A stretch of 64,000 nt of DNA from Nocardioides sp. T2.26MG-1 (GCF_950101795.1 NZ_CATNLZ010000001.1:441382-505381), one strand, 5' to 3'. Shown: positions 1-7,729, numbered from the stretch's first letter. Numbers and translations are program-made. The notes: a model not told the origin generated them from the sequence alone.

Positions 1-395
1 ATCTGCTGGCGCTCCTCAGGCGAGGCGTCGAAGACCACGCCCTTGCCGAAGATCGGCGTCATGAAGGGGTACGCCGCTGCCTGGTCGAGGGTGGAGTCCG
101 GGGCGCGGAAGAACTGCTCCTGCGCCTCGGCGCCGAACACCAGCACGACGTCCTTGTCGGCGAGCCGGAACCGGCCGATGTCGCCGCACTCGGCGCGCAC
201 CCTCTCGAACAGGCCGATCGGGTCGACCCGCATCTCGGCGAGGTGGCCGTAGCCGTCGTCGGGGACTGCGTACGAGACCTCCGGCACGCTGGTTTCGAGG
301 CTCGTCGCTGGCGCTCCTCGCACCTCAACCACCGTGTCGGTGGTTGAGGTGCGAGCGGAGCGAGCCTCGAAACCACCGCTGCTGACGTTGCTCAT
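1..395 (-). CDS. cyp51: Sterol 14-alpha-demethylase-type cytochrome P450 (CYP51), N-terminal part
   Basis: The 131 visible residues are the N-terminal part of a CYP51. The stretch from GHLAEMRVDPIGL to YPFMTPIFGKGVVFDAS closely follows mycobacterial CYP51, including the YPFMTPIFG-GVVFDAS signature of the B-helix and BC region. CYP51 removes the 14-alpha methyl of sterols using a ferredoxin partner, which would lie beyond the left edge. The ATG overlaps the stop of the upstream SDR (ATGA), so the two are translationally coupled. The N-terminus is about 28 residues longer than expected before GHLAEMR, and that excess is exactly a translated palindromic repeat. The C-terminal heme region is outside the window. 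Bacterial CYP51 substrates are unclear because few actinobacteria make sterols. Confidence 0.88.
   Translation of the reverse strand, partial: MSNVSSGGFEARSARTSTTDTVVEVRGAPATSLETSVPEVSYAVPDDGYGHLAEMRVDPIGLFERVRAECGDIGRFRLADKDVVLVFGAEAQEQFFRAPDSTLDQAAAYPFMTPIFGKGVVFDASPEERQQ
291..377. repeat. Palindromic interspersed element inserted in the cyp51 reading frame
   Basis: Two long inverted arms face each other around a 3-nt loop near 335-337. The outer ends read GGTTTCGAGGCTCG and CGAGCCTCGAAACC. The inner ends read GCACCTCAACCACCG and CGGTGGTTGAGGTGC. The left arm has a few extra or changed bases in the middle (GTCGCTGGCGCTCCT), so the arms are about 43 and 40 nt. From 291 to 374 the element is 84 nt, which is 28 codons, so it keeps the cyp51 frame. 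I found no second copy by eye in this window. The sequence type resembles short palindromic repeats that I recall as scattered in Nocardioidaceae genomes (inference). Confidence 0.85.
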
Positions 396-1168
396 CGGTC
401 CTCCACAGGCGCCTCGGGGTTGACCTCGATGAGGCTGAGGTGGACGCCACGCGGCGCGCTGACGACGGTGGTGATCGCGTCGGCGATCGCCGACGGCTTG
501 AGGAAGTGCGGGTGCCGGGCCTGCCCGAACCGCACCCACTGGTTGAGCACGAAGGCCGCCTCATCGGCGTCCCAGTCGGTGCCCATCTCGCTCCAGGTCG
601 GGCCGGGCCGCACGATCGAGGCGCGCACGCCGGTGCCCTCCAGCTCCATCTGCAGCGCGTGCGCCATGCCCTCCAGCCCCCACTTGCCGGCGGCGTACGA
701 CGACATGAACGGCCGGGCCCGCACCGCCACGTCGGAGGAGACGAACACGACGTCGCCGCGCCGGCGCTCGACCATGCCCGGCACGAAGGCCCGCACCAGC
801 CGGTGGGCGCCGACGATGTTGAGGTCGAGCTCCTGGCCGAACCGGTCGGTGTCGACCTCGTGGATGGTGCCGGGCGCGACCGCGCCGGCGTTGGAGACCA
901 CGACCTCGACGTCGCCGAGCTCGGCGGTGACCTTGCCGGCGAACGCCGCGACCGAGTCGTCGTCGGTGAGGTCGAGCGGGTGCACGACGGCCTCGCCGCC
1001 GCCCTCGCGGACCTGGGCGGCGACCTCCTCGCACCTGTCGGTACGCCGGGCGCCGAGCGCGACCGGGAACCCGGCCGCGGCCAGGGCGAGCGCGGTGGCC
1101 GCGCCGATGCCCGACGAGGCGCCGGTCACCACAGCCGGGCGTCGCGACGGCTGCGCGTACTTGCTCAT
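392..1168 (-). CDS. Short-chain dehydrogenase/reductase in the CYP51 operon
   Basis: This 258-residue classical SDR has the Rossmann glycine motif TGASSGIG at about residues 14-21, the structural SNAG, and the active-site YAAGK with the preceding SSD. It is expected to interconvert an alcohol and a ketone using NAD(P)H. Its start codon overlaps the P450 stop upstream and its stop overlaps the cyp51 start downstream, both as ATGA, so it belongs to one tightly coupled operon. In Mycobacterium tuberculosis an SDR (Rv0765c) lies between cyp123 and cyp51 in the same order. A role oxidising or reducing the hydroxylated P450 product is likely, but the substrate cannot be read from the sequence. Confidence 0.9.
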   Translation of the reverse strand: MSKYAQPSRRPAVVTGASSGIGAATALALAAAGFPVALGARRTDRCEEVAAQVREGGGEAVVHPLDLTDDDSVAAFAGKVTAELGDVEVVVSNAGAVAPGTIHEVDTDRFGQELDLNIVGAHRLVRAFVPGMVERRRGDVVFVSSDVAVRARPFMSSYAAGKWGLEGMAHALQMELEGTGVRASIVRPGPTWSEMGTDWDADEAAFVLNQWVRFGQARHPHFLKPSAIADAITTVVSAPRGVHLSLIEVNPEAPVEDR

Positions 1169-2439
1169 CGGGGTCCCCGCGGAGTTGTTCGGGGGAGCGC
1201 AGCGGAGGAGACGAACTTCGTGGGGTGAGTTCGTCCCTCCATCCGCACCGGGACGGACGCGAAGCCGCGGACGTTGACCGAGTGCACCCGCACGCACGCG
1301 TCGTGGTCGACCTCGACGTGGCGGACCCGGCGCACGAGCTCGCGAAGCGCGATCCGGGCCTCGAGCCGGGCCAGGTTGGCACCGAGGCAGAAGTGCCGGC
1401 CGCCGCCGAAGCTGAGCAGCTGGGCGACCTCGTCCTTGTCCCGGAAGACGTCGTAGCGGTCGGGGTCGCTGAAGACCCGGTCGTCGCGGTTGGCCGAGCC
1501 GAGCACCAGCACGGCCTTGGACCCGGCGGGCGCGACCTTGCCGTGCAGCTCGACGTCCTGGAGCAGGTGCCGGGCGACCATCTGGCTGGAGGTGTCGTAG
1601 CGCAGCGTCTCCTCGACCCACGGCACCACGAGGTCGTCGGCGACCGCGGGGTCGGCGAACACCAACTCGCACTGCTCGGGGTGGTGGGTCAGGTGGAACA
1701 GCGCGTGCCCGAGCAGCTTGGTGGTGGTCTCGTTGCCCGCGACCACCATGAGGAACAGGAACGCGATGATCTCCTCGTCGGTGAGCTTGTCCCCGTCCAG
1801 CTCCGCCGCGAGCAGCGCGCTGGTGAGGTCCTCGGTGGGCTGCCGCTTGCGCTGCTCGATCATCTCCGCGTAGTAGCCGACCAGCGTCAGCGAGGCCTCC
1901 ATGCCCTCCCGCGGGACGTCGCGCACGCCCGGCTCGCGGTGCACGACGAGGTCGGCGAGCCGGCGCACCTCGGCGCGGTCGGCCTCGGGGACGCCCATCA
2001 TCTCGGAGATCACGTCCATCGGGAGCTTGCCGGCGAAGTCACTGATCCAGTCGACGCTCCCCTCCTCCAGGCACTGGGTGAGGTAGTGGTCGGTGAGCCG
2101 CTCGATCTGCGGCGCCAGCGAGGTCACCCGCCGCGGGGTGAAGCCCTTGGACACCAGCGAGCGCAGCCGCTGCTGGCGCGGCGGGTCCATGCCCAGGAAC
2201 GACATCACCTTGTGGGCGTCGGGACCCCAGGCGCTCTTGTCGATCGAGACGCCCATCGCGTTCGAGAACACGCCCTCGGTGCGGATCGCGTGCTGCACGT
2301 CGGCGTGCCGCGTCAGCACCCACAGGTCGAGGTCCTCGTTGTGGTGCAGGGGGTCCTCGTCGCGGCAGCGTCGGTACGTCGGGTAGGGGTCCTCCTGGAA
2401 CGCGTAGTCGTAGGGGTCGAACACGATGGCGTCGCTCAT
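1165..2439 (-). CDS. Cytochrome P450 (CYP123-like position in the cyp51 operon)
   Basis: A complete soluble bacterial P450 of 424 residues. Visible signatures are the I-helix oxygen-activation motif AGNETTT, the K-helix EETLR (ExxR), and the heme loop FGGGRHFCLGANLAR with the axial cysteine. It hydroxylates a hydrophobic substrate using electrons from ferredoxin and its reductase. It starts in an ATGA overlap with the TetR gene and ends in an ATGA overlap with the SDR. The last 22 or so residues (after VPVRMEG) are an odd tail lacking usual P450 character, which may result from the stop shifting downstream to meet the SDR start. By synteny with the mycobacterial cyp51 locus it sits where cyp123 is; subfamily assignment needs a database comparison. 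Confidence 0.92.
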   Translation of the reverse strand: MSDAIVFDPYDYAFQEDPYPTYRRCRDEDPLHHNEDLDLWVLTRHADVQHAIRTEGVFSNAMGVSIDKSAWGPDAHKVMSFLGMDPPRQQRLRSLVSKGFTPRRVTSLAPQIERLTDHYLTQCLEEGSVDWISDFAGKLPMDVISEMMGVPEADRAEVRRLADLVVHREPGVRDVPREGMEASLTLVGYYAEMIEQRKRQPTEDLTSALLAAELDGDKLTDEEIIAFLFLMVVAGNETTTKLLGHALFHLTHHPEQCELVFADPAVADDLVVPWVEETLRYDTSSQMVARHLLQDVELHGKVAPAGSKAVLVLGSANRDDRVFSDPDRYDVFRDKDEVAQLLSFGGGRHFCLGANLARLEARIALRELVRRVRHVEVDHDACVRVHSVNVRGFASVPVRMEGRTHPTKFVSSAALPRTTPRGPR

Positions 2440-2972
2440 GCAGCGGCTCCCCTCATCACGACGGCCACGACGGCATCGAGCCGGTCCGCCATCTCGGCGT
2501 AGGTCATCAGGCCCATGCCGGCCTGCAGCAGCGCGCCCGAGAACGCGAGCGCCAGGGTCTCGAGCACGTCGGGCTCGGCGTCGTCGCCGAGCGCGACCCG
2601 GAACCGGCGGAGCAGCTCGGCGCCGATCCGCAGCCGCAGCTCGTCGACCTCGGGGTCGGCGCCGAGCAGCGCCGGCGTGACCGCGGCGGCCAGCTCGGGC
2701 GCCCCGGCGAGGCGTTCGCCCAGCCGCCGGGTCACCGACTGCACCCGCGACACGGCGTCCGCGTCGGCCGGCTCGGCGTCGGCGTCCTCGAGCAGGAACC
2801 GCCAGAACAGCTCGGCGTAGAGGCGGTTCTTCGACGCCAGGTAGGTGTACGCCGTCGCCGGCGAGAGCCCGGCCCGCTGGGCGACCGTGCGGATCGTCAG
2901 GGTCTGGGCACCCACCGCGCGAAGCTCCTCGCGGCCGGCCTCGAGGAGCCGCTCGGCGGTCGGACTGGACAC
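2436..2972 (-). CDS. TetR-family transcriptional regulator of the P450 operon
   Basis: This 178-residue protein begins with a TetR helix-turn-helix: RLLEAGREELRAVGAQTLTIRTVAQRAG, then LSPATAYTYLASKNRLYAELF. A divergent ligand-binding domain follows. It is the first gene of the P450-SDR-CYP51 operon, and its stop overlaps the P450 start. The start is GTG. On the minus strand a TAGTTT -10 hexamer ends six bases before the GTG and no ribosome binding site is visible, so the gene is probably leaderless. A TGGACA-N2-TGTCCA palindrome covers the start codon, which fits autorepression. The inducing ligand is unknown; a steroid or terpenoid P450 substrate is plausible. Confidence 0.88.
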   Translation of the reverse strand: MSSPTAERLLEAGREELRAVGAQTLTIRTVAQRAGLSPATAYTYLASKNRLYAELFWRFLLEDADAEPADADAVSRVQSVTRRLGERLAGAPELAAAVTPALLGADPEVDELRLRIGAELLRRFRVALGDDAEPDVLETLALAFSGALLQAGMGLMTYAEMADRLDAVVAVVMRGAAA

Positions 2973-2996
2973 CTGTCCAAACTAGAACGTGTTCCC
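2966..2996 (-). promoter_or_regulatory. Leaderless promoter with TetR-type palindrome and KstR-like site
   Basis: Three elements overlap here. TGGACA-CC-TGTCCA (2966-2979) is a 6-bp-arm inverted repeat across the GTG start at 2972. The complement of 2979-2984 reads TAGTTT, a -10 hexamer six bases from the GTG, the spacing typical of actinobacterial leaderless starts. Positions 2983-2996 (TAGAACGTGTTCCC) match the mycobacterial KstR consensus TNNAACNNGTTNNA at every fixed base except the last. A better match lies upstream of the NTF2-like gene at 4180. Binding by either regulator is inferred. Confidence 0.55.
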
Positions 2997-3089
2997 CTTT
3001 CAGCGCAAGGGGTGCACCCGATCCGGGCGCCCTGACAACCTCGACGACGACCCCGGAGTTCTTCCCGGTGTGACCGAACGGAGCAGATC

Positions 3090-3602
3090 GTGATCCCCGC
3101 AGGCGACCGGCGCGCGTTCGACGAGTTCGTCTCGGCGTCCTCGGACCGCCTGGTGCGCACGGCGTACCTGCTGTGCGGCGACCGTGGCCACGCCGAGGAC
3201 CTCGTGCAGACCGCGCTGCTGCGCACCGCGCGCCGTTGGGGCCGCGCGCGGCACCAACCCGAGGCCTACGCCCGCCGGGTCGTCGTCAACCTCGCCAAGG
3301 ACCGCTGGCGCGACCTGGCCCGCAGGCCGCGCGAGACGGCCATGGAGGGGACGGAGGTCCCGATCGCCGTCGCCGACGGCGTCGCGGACCGCGACCAGCT
3401 GCTCCGGGCCGCCCGCGGGCTGCCCGAGGGTCAGCGAGCGGTGCTGGTGCTGCGGTACTTCGACGACCTGTCGGTCGAGGAGACCGCGCGGGCGCTGGGG
3501 TGCACGACCGGCTCGGTGAAGTCACAGACCGCGCGCGCCCTGAGCCGACTCCGGGCCGCACTCACACCCGAGATGGAGAACGCCGATGCTGACCGACGAT
3601 GA
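3090..3602 (+). CDS. ECF RNA polymerase sigma factor, SigE (actinobacterial) type
   Basis: The 170-residue protein has sigma-70 region 2 in the first half (RTAYLLCGDRGHAEDLVQTALLRTARRW, then YARRVVVNLAKDRWR) and region 4 in the second (GLPEGQRAVLVLRYFDDLSVEETARALGCTTGSVKSQTARALSRLR). This is the short SigE-like ECF group found in many paralogues in Nocardioides and Streptomyces. Translation starts at a GTG. It runs divergently from the P450 operon and its 3' end overlaps the next gene by 17 nt, the usual layout of a sigma factor with its membrane partner. Target promoters are unknown. Confidence 0.92.
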   Translation: MIPAGDRRAFDEFVSASSDRLVRTAYLLCGDRGHAEDLVQTALLRTARRWGRARHQPEAYARRVVVNLAKDRWRDLARRPRETAMEGTEVPIAVADGVADRDQLLRAARGLPEGQRAVLVLRYFDDLSVEETARALGCTTGSVKSQTARALSRLRAALTPEMENADADRR

Positions 3603-4125
3603 CCTGACCCGACAGCTGGGCGCCGCGTTCCGCGGGGCCACCGACGACCTCGAGTACGCCGGCCGGGTGCCCACGCCGCGGCGCCCGGCGTACGTGCTGG
3701 CGCTGCCGGCGGCCGCGACCGTGGCCACCGCGGCCGCCCTGGTGGTCGCCGGCGCCGGCACGCCCCACGACACCCCGCACCCCCCGGCGGCCGTCACCAG
3801 CCCGAGCACCTCACCGAGCACGCGCGTCGTCACCGACCGCGTCGAGGTCGCGGGGTTCACGTTCAGCTACCGCCACGTCGCGGGCGACGCGCGGGTCGAC
3901 GACCTCTACGGCGTCATGCACCCAGGCGCGGTGCCCGAGGACGCCCGGCCGATCGAGGCTCCCGAGGGCGTCCACGCGTGGGTGGGGACGTACGCCGCGA
4001 CCGGGGACAACGCTCTCTTCGTCGAGGCGCCGACGCGCAACGGCGGCGACCTGTTCGCGATCGCGTCGCCCACCTGGACGCCGGACGAGCTGGTGGACCT
4101 GTTCCACAACGGCTCACCGTCCTGA
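3586..4125 (+). CDS. Single-pass membrane protein coupled to the ECF sigma factor
   Basis: The protein has 179 residues: a cytoplasmic N-terminus (MLTDDDLTRQLGAAFRG), one hydrophobic Ala/Val segment at about 35-58, a Pro/Ser/Thr-rich linker at 60-80, and an extracytoplasmic domain with no family I recognise. It starts inside the 3' end of the sigma gene in another frame, so the two are translationally coupled. The layout is that of a putative anti-sigma or sensor partner, but no zinc anti-sigma HxxxCxxC motif is present, so repression of the sigma factor is inferred from context only. Confidence 0.8.
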   Translation: MLTDDDLTRQLGAAFRGATDDLEYAGRVPTPRRPAYVLALPAAATVATAAALVVAGAGTPHDTPHPPAAVTSPSTSPSTRVVTDRVEVAGFTFSYRHVAGDARVDDLYGVMHPGAVPEDARPIEAPEGVHAWVGTYAATGDNALFVEAPTRNGGDLFAIASPTWTPDELVDLFHNGSPS

Positions 4126-4132
4126 CGTGGCG

Positions 4133-4173
4133 AGGGCCGGGACTGGAACACGTTCCAGTCCCGGCCCTATCGT
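4133..4173 (+). promoter_or_regulatory. Perfect 36-bp palindrome containing a KstR-consensus site and leaderless -10
   Basis: Two perfect 17-bp arms flank a 2-nt centre at 4150-4151; the left arm reads AGGGCCGGGACTGGAAC. The core 4144-4157 (TGGAACACGTTCCA) satisfies every fixed base of TNNAACNNGTTNNA, the published mycobacterial KstR motif. The right arm ends at 4168, the first base of TATCGT (4168-4173), a -10-like hexamer exactly six bases before the ATG at 4180. Placement over a promoter favours an operator. A hairpin that also terminates the sigma operon cannot be excluded, although no T-run follows. Confidence 0.65.
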
Positions 4174-4179
4174 CTCGCC

Positions 4180-4674
4180 ATGACCATCTGGCCACGCGCC
4201 GAGCTCGAGACCGCCTTCCGCCACTACCAGGACGAGGTCGATCGGATCGCCGGCTCCGGCGACTGGGCGAGCTTCGCGGACCTGTTCACCGAGGACGCGA
4301 CGTACCGCGAGCACGCGTACGGCGACTTCAGCGGCCGCGAGGCGATCCGGGAGTGGATCGTGTCGACGATGACGACGTTCCCCGGCAGCGCGATGCCGCA
4401 CTTCCCGATCGACTGGCACGTGCTCGACGAGGAGCGCGGCCGCGTGGTGTGCGAGGTGTGGAACGACCTGCCCGACCCGGGTGACGGCGAGCGGCACGGC
4501 GCCAGCAACATCACGATCCTCACCTACGCCGGTGACGGCCTGTGGTCGCGCGAGGAGGACGTCTACAACCCCGCGACGTTCCTGCGCGCGACCAAGCGGT
4601 GGTACCGCGTCGCCCAGCAGCACGGCCGCACCTATCCCGAGGCCGACGCCTGGATGTCCGCGTTCGGTGGCTGA
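4180..4674 (+). CDS. NTF2/SnoaL-like fold protein
   Basis: A 164-residue alpha+beta barrel protein of the SnoaL/NTF2-like superfamily: an N-terminal helix pair, DWASFADLFTEDATYREHAYGDFSGREAIREW, then beta strands ending in LWSREEDVYNPATFLRATKRWYR. Members include ketosteroid isomerases, limonene epoxide hydrolase, polyketide cyclases and many small binding proteins, so the reaction is not determined. The start is fixed by TATCGT six bases before the ATG, indicating a leaderless transcript. A KstR-like operator lies directly upstream, and the steroid-type P450 operon lies about 1.2 kb away, which hints at sterol or steroid metabolism. The last 43 nt overlap the convergent patatin-like gene. 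Confidence 0.85.
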   Translation: MTIWPRAELETAFRHYQDEVDRIAGSGDWASFADLFTEDATYREHAYGDFSGREAIREWIVSTMTTFPGSAMPHFPIDWHVLDEERGRVVCEVWNDLPDPGDGERHGASNITILTYAGDGLWSREEDVYNPATFLRATKRWYRVAQQHGRTYPEADAWMSAFGG

Positions 4675-7600
4675 GGATCCGGCGACCCGGCCCCGGCCGG
4701 GTCCGGCACCTGGGGCACGGCCGTCGCCGGAGGCACCGGGTACTGCGCGAGCATCCGCTCGGTGATCTCACGCCCGAGGATCCGATAGGCCTCGAGGTCG
4801 AACTCGCCGTAGAGCTGGTCGCCGGTCGACGTCCTGGGGAACTGCGGGTTGCCCGCGGCATAGGTCTCGACGTCCCACGGCAGGTCGTCGAGCATGATCA
4901 CCTTCGCCACCCACAGGTTGGCGGAGGTACGGGTCCGGCCGGCCCCTGGCGGGTAGTGGACGACGCCCCGGCCCCAGGCCGCGGTGGCCCGCTTCGCGTC
5001 CAGCCGCCGCATGCCGCGGGGGTCGAAGTCGATCTCGCATCCGAGGTCGATCCGAGCGGTGGCGATCGCCCTGCCGAGCGTGTTGAACTCGTCCTCCTGG
5101 TCGTTGCTGGCGTCCAGGACGATGACGTTCTGGGGGCGTCGACGCAGCGCCTCGACCAGGCCGAGGTTGTCGTAGTGGCCGCCGTCGGTCACGTAGAGGC
5201 TCCGGTCGAGGACGGACGTCCGTCCGAACGCCTCGCGGAGCACGAGGAAGGCTCCGGGCTTGGTGAGCACCGACACCAGCCGCGCACGCACGCGGTACCA
5301 GGACCGCCGAGCCGCGCGCCGGCGAACGCTCCACGCCGTGCCGCCCTCCGTCTCCTCGGGATGGGCGGAGTCCCGAGGAAGAGCCTCGCCCGACTCGAGT
5401 GCCTCATCCAGCCACGTCTTGTCGTCGTCGGAGAGGCGGTCGCACACGAACGCCCGGTCGCTCTCCTCCAGGCTCGCCCACACGGAGGCCGCGTCCGGCT
5501 CCCGCATCCGGACCAGACGCTGGACGACATCGGCCTCGTCGATCCACAGCGGGTTCGGCAACCACACGCCCAGCCGGGCGTTGGCGAGCGCGAGCACCAG
5601 GCGATAGGGGCCCACGCGACGGTTCTCCCGGCCGGCCAGTGGCGAGAAGGCTGCGCCGCTCATCGCCATCGCCCCGGGGATGGTCGCGTCTCGGCAGCGG
5701 TCGTCGGCCGCGCGCTCGTACAGGGCGCTCGGCGACATGGCGCCCTCCGGCAGACTCCGGTCGGTGAGCCCGATGCGTCGATGGCCGAAGACGAAGGGCG
5801 TGCACTCCCGGTCCGTCGGGACCAGGAACGGGTCCGTCACGTTGGCCACGGCGCCGGCAACGAGCCCCGGGCCGTCCGCCGTCGTACGCGGCCCCGACGT
5901 GGAGAAGCGCAGGGGCAGCGAGTAGTCGACGGGCTCCGGGGCGCCGTCCTTCGACCGCCGGACCAGGTAGGCGAAGGAGAGCCGCTCCCGGTAGAAGTGA
6001 TGCAACGAGGTCCTGTTCGCATCGGTGAGCAGCACCACGGCGACCAGCAGGCCGCCGTACCAGTAGGCGAGGTGCCACGACGCGAGGAGCTCGGGGTCGT
6101 AGGCCATGGCGGCGACCCAGCGCAGCAGCAGGAGGACGAGCACGAGCACCACGACCGCGGCGGCCACCCAGGGAAGGACGACCTTCTTGACCCGCCCCCC
6201 GAGTCGCTTGACCAGGGAGGAGGCGCCGGTCTTGGAGCTCGTGTCTCCGAAGAGCTGCGACCGTACGTCGCGCGCAACGGCCAGCAGGGCCGCCAGGATC
6301 GCAGCTGCCGAGCCGGTCGTCACCGCGCGCGCCGAGCCCGCGGACTTGCTCGTGCTGGCACAGGCCGCGCGGGCGTCCCCGCAGTCGGCGGCCGGCCCGA
6401 GGCCCACCGAGTGGATGAGGTGGGCGAGCGAGGACTGGCTGGACGCCGCGTAGTCGTTGAGCCAGGCAAGCGCCACGGGCACGACCAGCACGAGCACCAC
6501 GAGCGCGGCCCCGGCGCCGAAGCAACGAACCGAGACCTCCCGCAGGACCGAGCGCGTCGACTTCCCGATCGTCCGGAACCTGTCGACGACCTTCTCGTAG
6601 AGGAAGAGGAGGGCGCCCAGCGCGAGGGGTGCGAACGCGACCCACGGCACGGCCGCCCAGGCGTCGTTCTCCCGATAGGCGGCACCATCCGCGTCGGCGG
6701 TCCCCCATCCGGTCAGACCGCCGGAGGCAAGCAGGAACCACGCGAGCAACCAGGCCGTGGCACCCAGGATGGCGGCCAGGAGGATGACGTTGACCGCGAT
6801 GCCGAACAACAGTGACAAGGTGGCGTGCAGCGCGACCGGCGCGGAGTCGAACAGATAGCGGGTGTTCTGGCGGAGTCGTGCGTGCTCCGGACTCTCCGGC
6901 GCGTACGGGAGCGGATCGAGATCGCCGGGCCAGGTCTCCGCCGCCGAGACCGATCCCGCCTTCGGCTCCGACCGCCACCTGAGCACGTGGTAGGCGGCCG
7001 CGACATAGCCGCCGCCGCTCACGCCGACCACCGCGTCAGCGCGTTGGTACACCTCCTTCTCGGCGAGCACCTGGAGCCCGCCCAGGCTGAACGACGCCGC
7101 TCGGATGCCTCCGCCGGAGCAGCAGATCACCAGCTCAGGAGGAGCACCCTCGGCCCGCGCCCCCGGTGTCGGCGCCGCATCCTCGGCCTCGGGGTGCAAC
7201 CGCGCCTTGGCGCCTGCGACGAGGAAGAGCACCAGGCCGAGAAGCAACAGACCGAGCTTGGCAGCCGTCAGCCCACCGACACTCAGTGTCGAGTGGTCGT
7301 CCCACGTGCCTGCCCGGTCCCAGACGACCAGGTTCTCGACGACGTCCAGCGACGCGCCGGCCACCACCACCCAGAAGGCCCACGCCCCGACCCTGCGGGC
7401 ACCGGTGGCGCGAGGACGCACCGAGCGGATCATCTCCAGCGCGCGATGGGCCAGGACGACGTACGCCACGACCAGGCCGACGTCCAGCAACAGCGCGAGC
7501 CGGACCGGCACCTCGCCTCCGAGCGCAGGAGAGTCGTTCGCCGGGTCCCATCGGCCGGTCGCCACCGCCAGGAACGGCAGTTGCACGAGCAGCAGGCACG

Positions 7601-7709
7601 CGGCCACGAACGACGTGCGCCAGAACGACCGACGCCGGCCCTGGCGCTCGAGGTCCCTCCGGCTCAGCCGGTATCGCTCGGTCCCACCCTCGGCTTCGAT
7701 GCCATACAT
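4632..7709 (-). CDS. Large multi-pass membrane patatin-like phospholipase
   Basis: About 1025 residues. The patatin Ser-Asp dyad elements are visible: an oxyanion-hole CSGGGIRA near residue 196, the nucleophile elbow GVSGGG near 230, and DGGHYDN near 844 carrying the catalytic Asp. Patatins hydrolyse acyl chains from glycerolipids. The catalytic halves are separated by about 600 residues that include many hydrophobic helices: three or more before the nucleophile, and pairs around 310-350, 370-390, 425-450 and 545-600. This is therefore a membrane-embedded lipase rather than a soluble one. The ATG at 7709 is preceded by GGAAGGGG at good spacing; longer upstream frames lack support. A small gene with a strong ribosome site lies 20 nt upstream. 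The 3' end overlaps the convergent NTF2-like gene by 43 nt. Confidence 0.85.
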   Translation of the reverse strand: MYGIEAEGGTERYRLSRRDLERQGRRRSFWRTSFVAACLLLVQLPFLAVATGRWDPANDSPALGGEVPVRLALLLDVGLVVAYVVLAHRALEMIRSVRPRATGARRVGAWAFWVVVAGASLDVVENLVVWDRAGTWDDHSTLSVGGLTAAKLGLLLLGLVLFLVAGAKARLHPEAEDAAPTPGARAEGAPPELVICCSGGGIRAASFSLGGLQVLAEKEVYQRADAVVGVSGGGYVAAAYHVLRWRSEPKAGSVSAAETWPGDLDPLPYAPESPEHARLRQNTRYLFDSAPVALHATLSLLFGIAVNVILLAAILGATAWLLAWFLLASGGLTGWGTADADGAAYRENDAWAAVPWVAFAPLALGALLFLYEKVVDRFRTIGKSTRSVLREVSVRCFGAGAALVVLVLVVPVALAWLNDYAASSQSSLAHLIHSVGLGPAADCGDARAACASTSKSAGSARAVTTGSAAAILAALLAVARDVRSQLFGDTSSKTGASSLVKRLGGRVKKVVLPWVAAAVVVLVLVLLLLRWVAAMAYDPELLASWHLAYWYGGLLVAVVLLTDANRTSLHHFYRERLSFAYLVRRSKDGAPEPVDYSLPLRFSTSGPRTTADGPGLVAGAVANVTDPFLVPTDRECTPFVFGHRRIGLTDRSLPEGAMSPSALYERAADDRCRDATIPGAMAMSGAAFSPLAGRENRRVGPYRLVLALANARLGVWLPNPLWIDEADVVQRLVRMREPDAASVWASLEESDRAFVCDRLSDDDKTWLDEALESGEALPRDSAHPEETEGGTAWSVRRRAARRSWYRVRARLVSVLTKPGAFLVLREAFGRTSVLDRSLYVTDGGHYDNLGLVEALRRRPQNVIVLDASNDQEDEFNTLGRAIATARIDLGCEIDFDPRGMRRLDAKRATAAWGRGVVHYPPGAGRTRTSANLWVAKVIMLDDLPWDVETYAAGNPQFPRTSTGDQLYGEFDLEAYRILGREITERMLAQYPVPPATAVPQVPDPAGAGSPDPQPPNADIQASASG

Positions 7710-7729
7710 GACGACCCCTTCCGGCCGAC

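Noticed and set aside
1165..1230. Frameshift at the P450 C-terminus
   Set aside because: The unusual tail after VPVRMEG is in frame and ends in a clean ATGA overlap with the SDR, so it is treated as a genuine extension.
4133..4168. Palindrome as a plain terminator of the sigma operon
   Set aside because: It lacks a T-run, contains an exact KstR-type core and touches a leaderless -10, so an operator is the better reading, although a dual role is possible.
4542..6815. Long open frame opposite the patatin-like gene
   Set aside because: It shows no recognisable domain and has shadow composition, while the minus-strand protein carries clear catalytic motifs.
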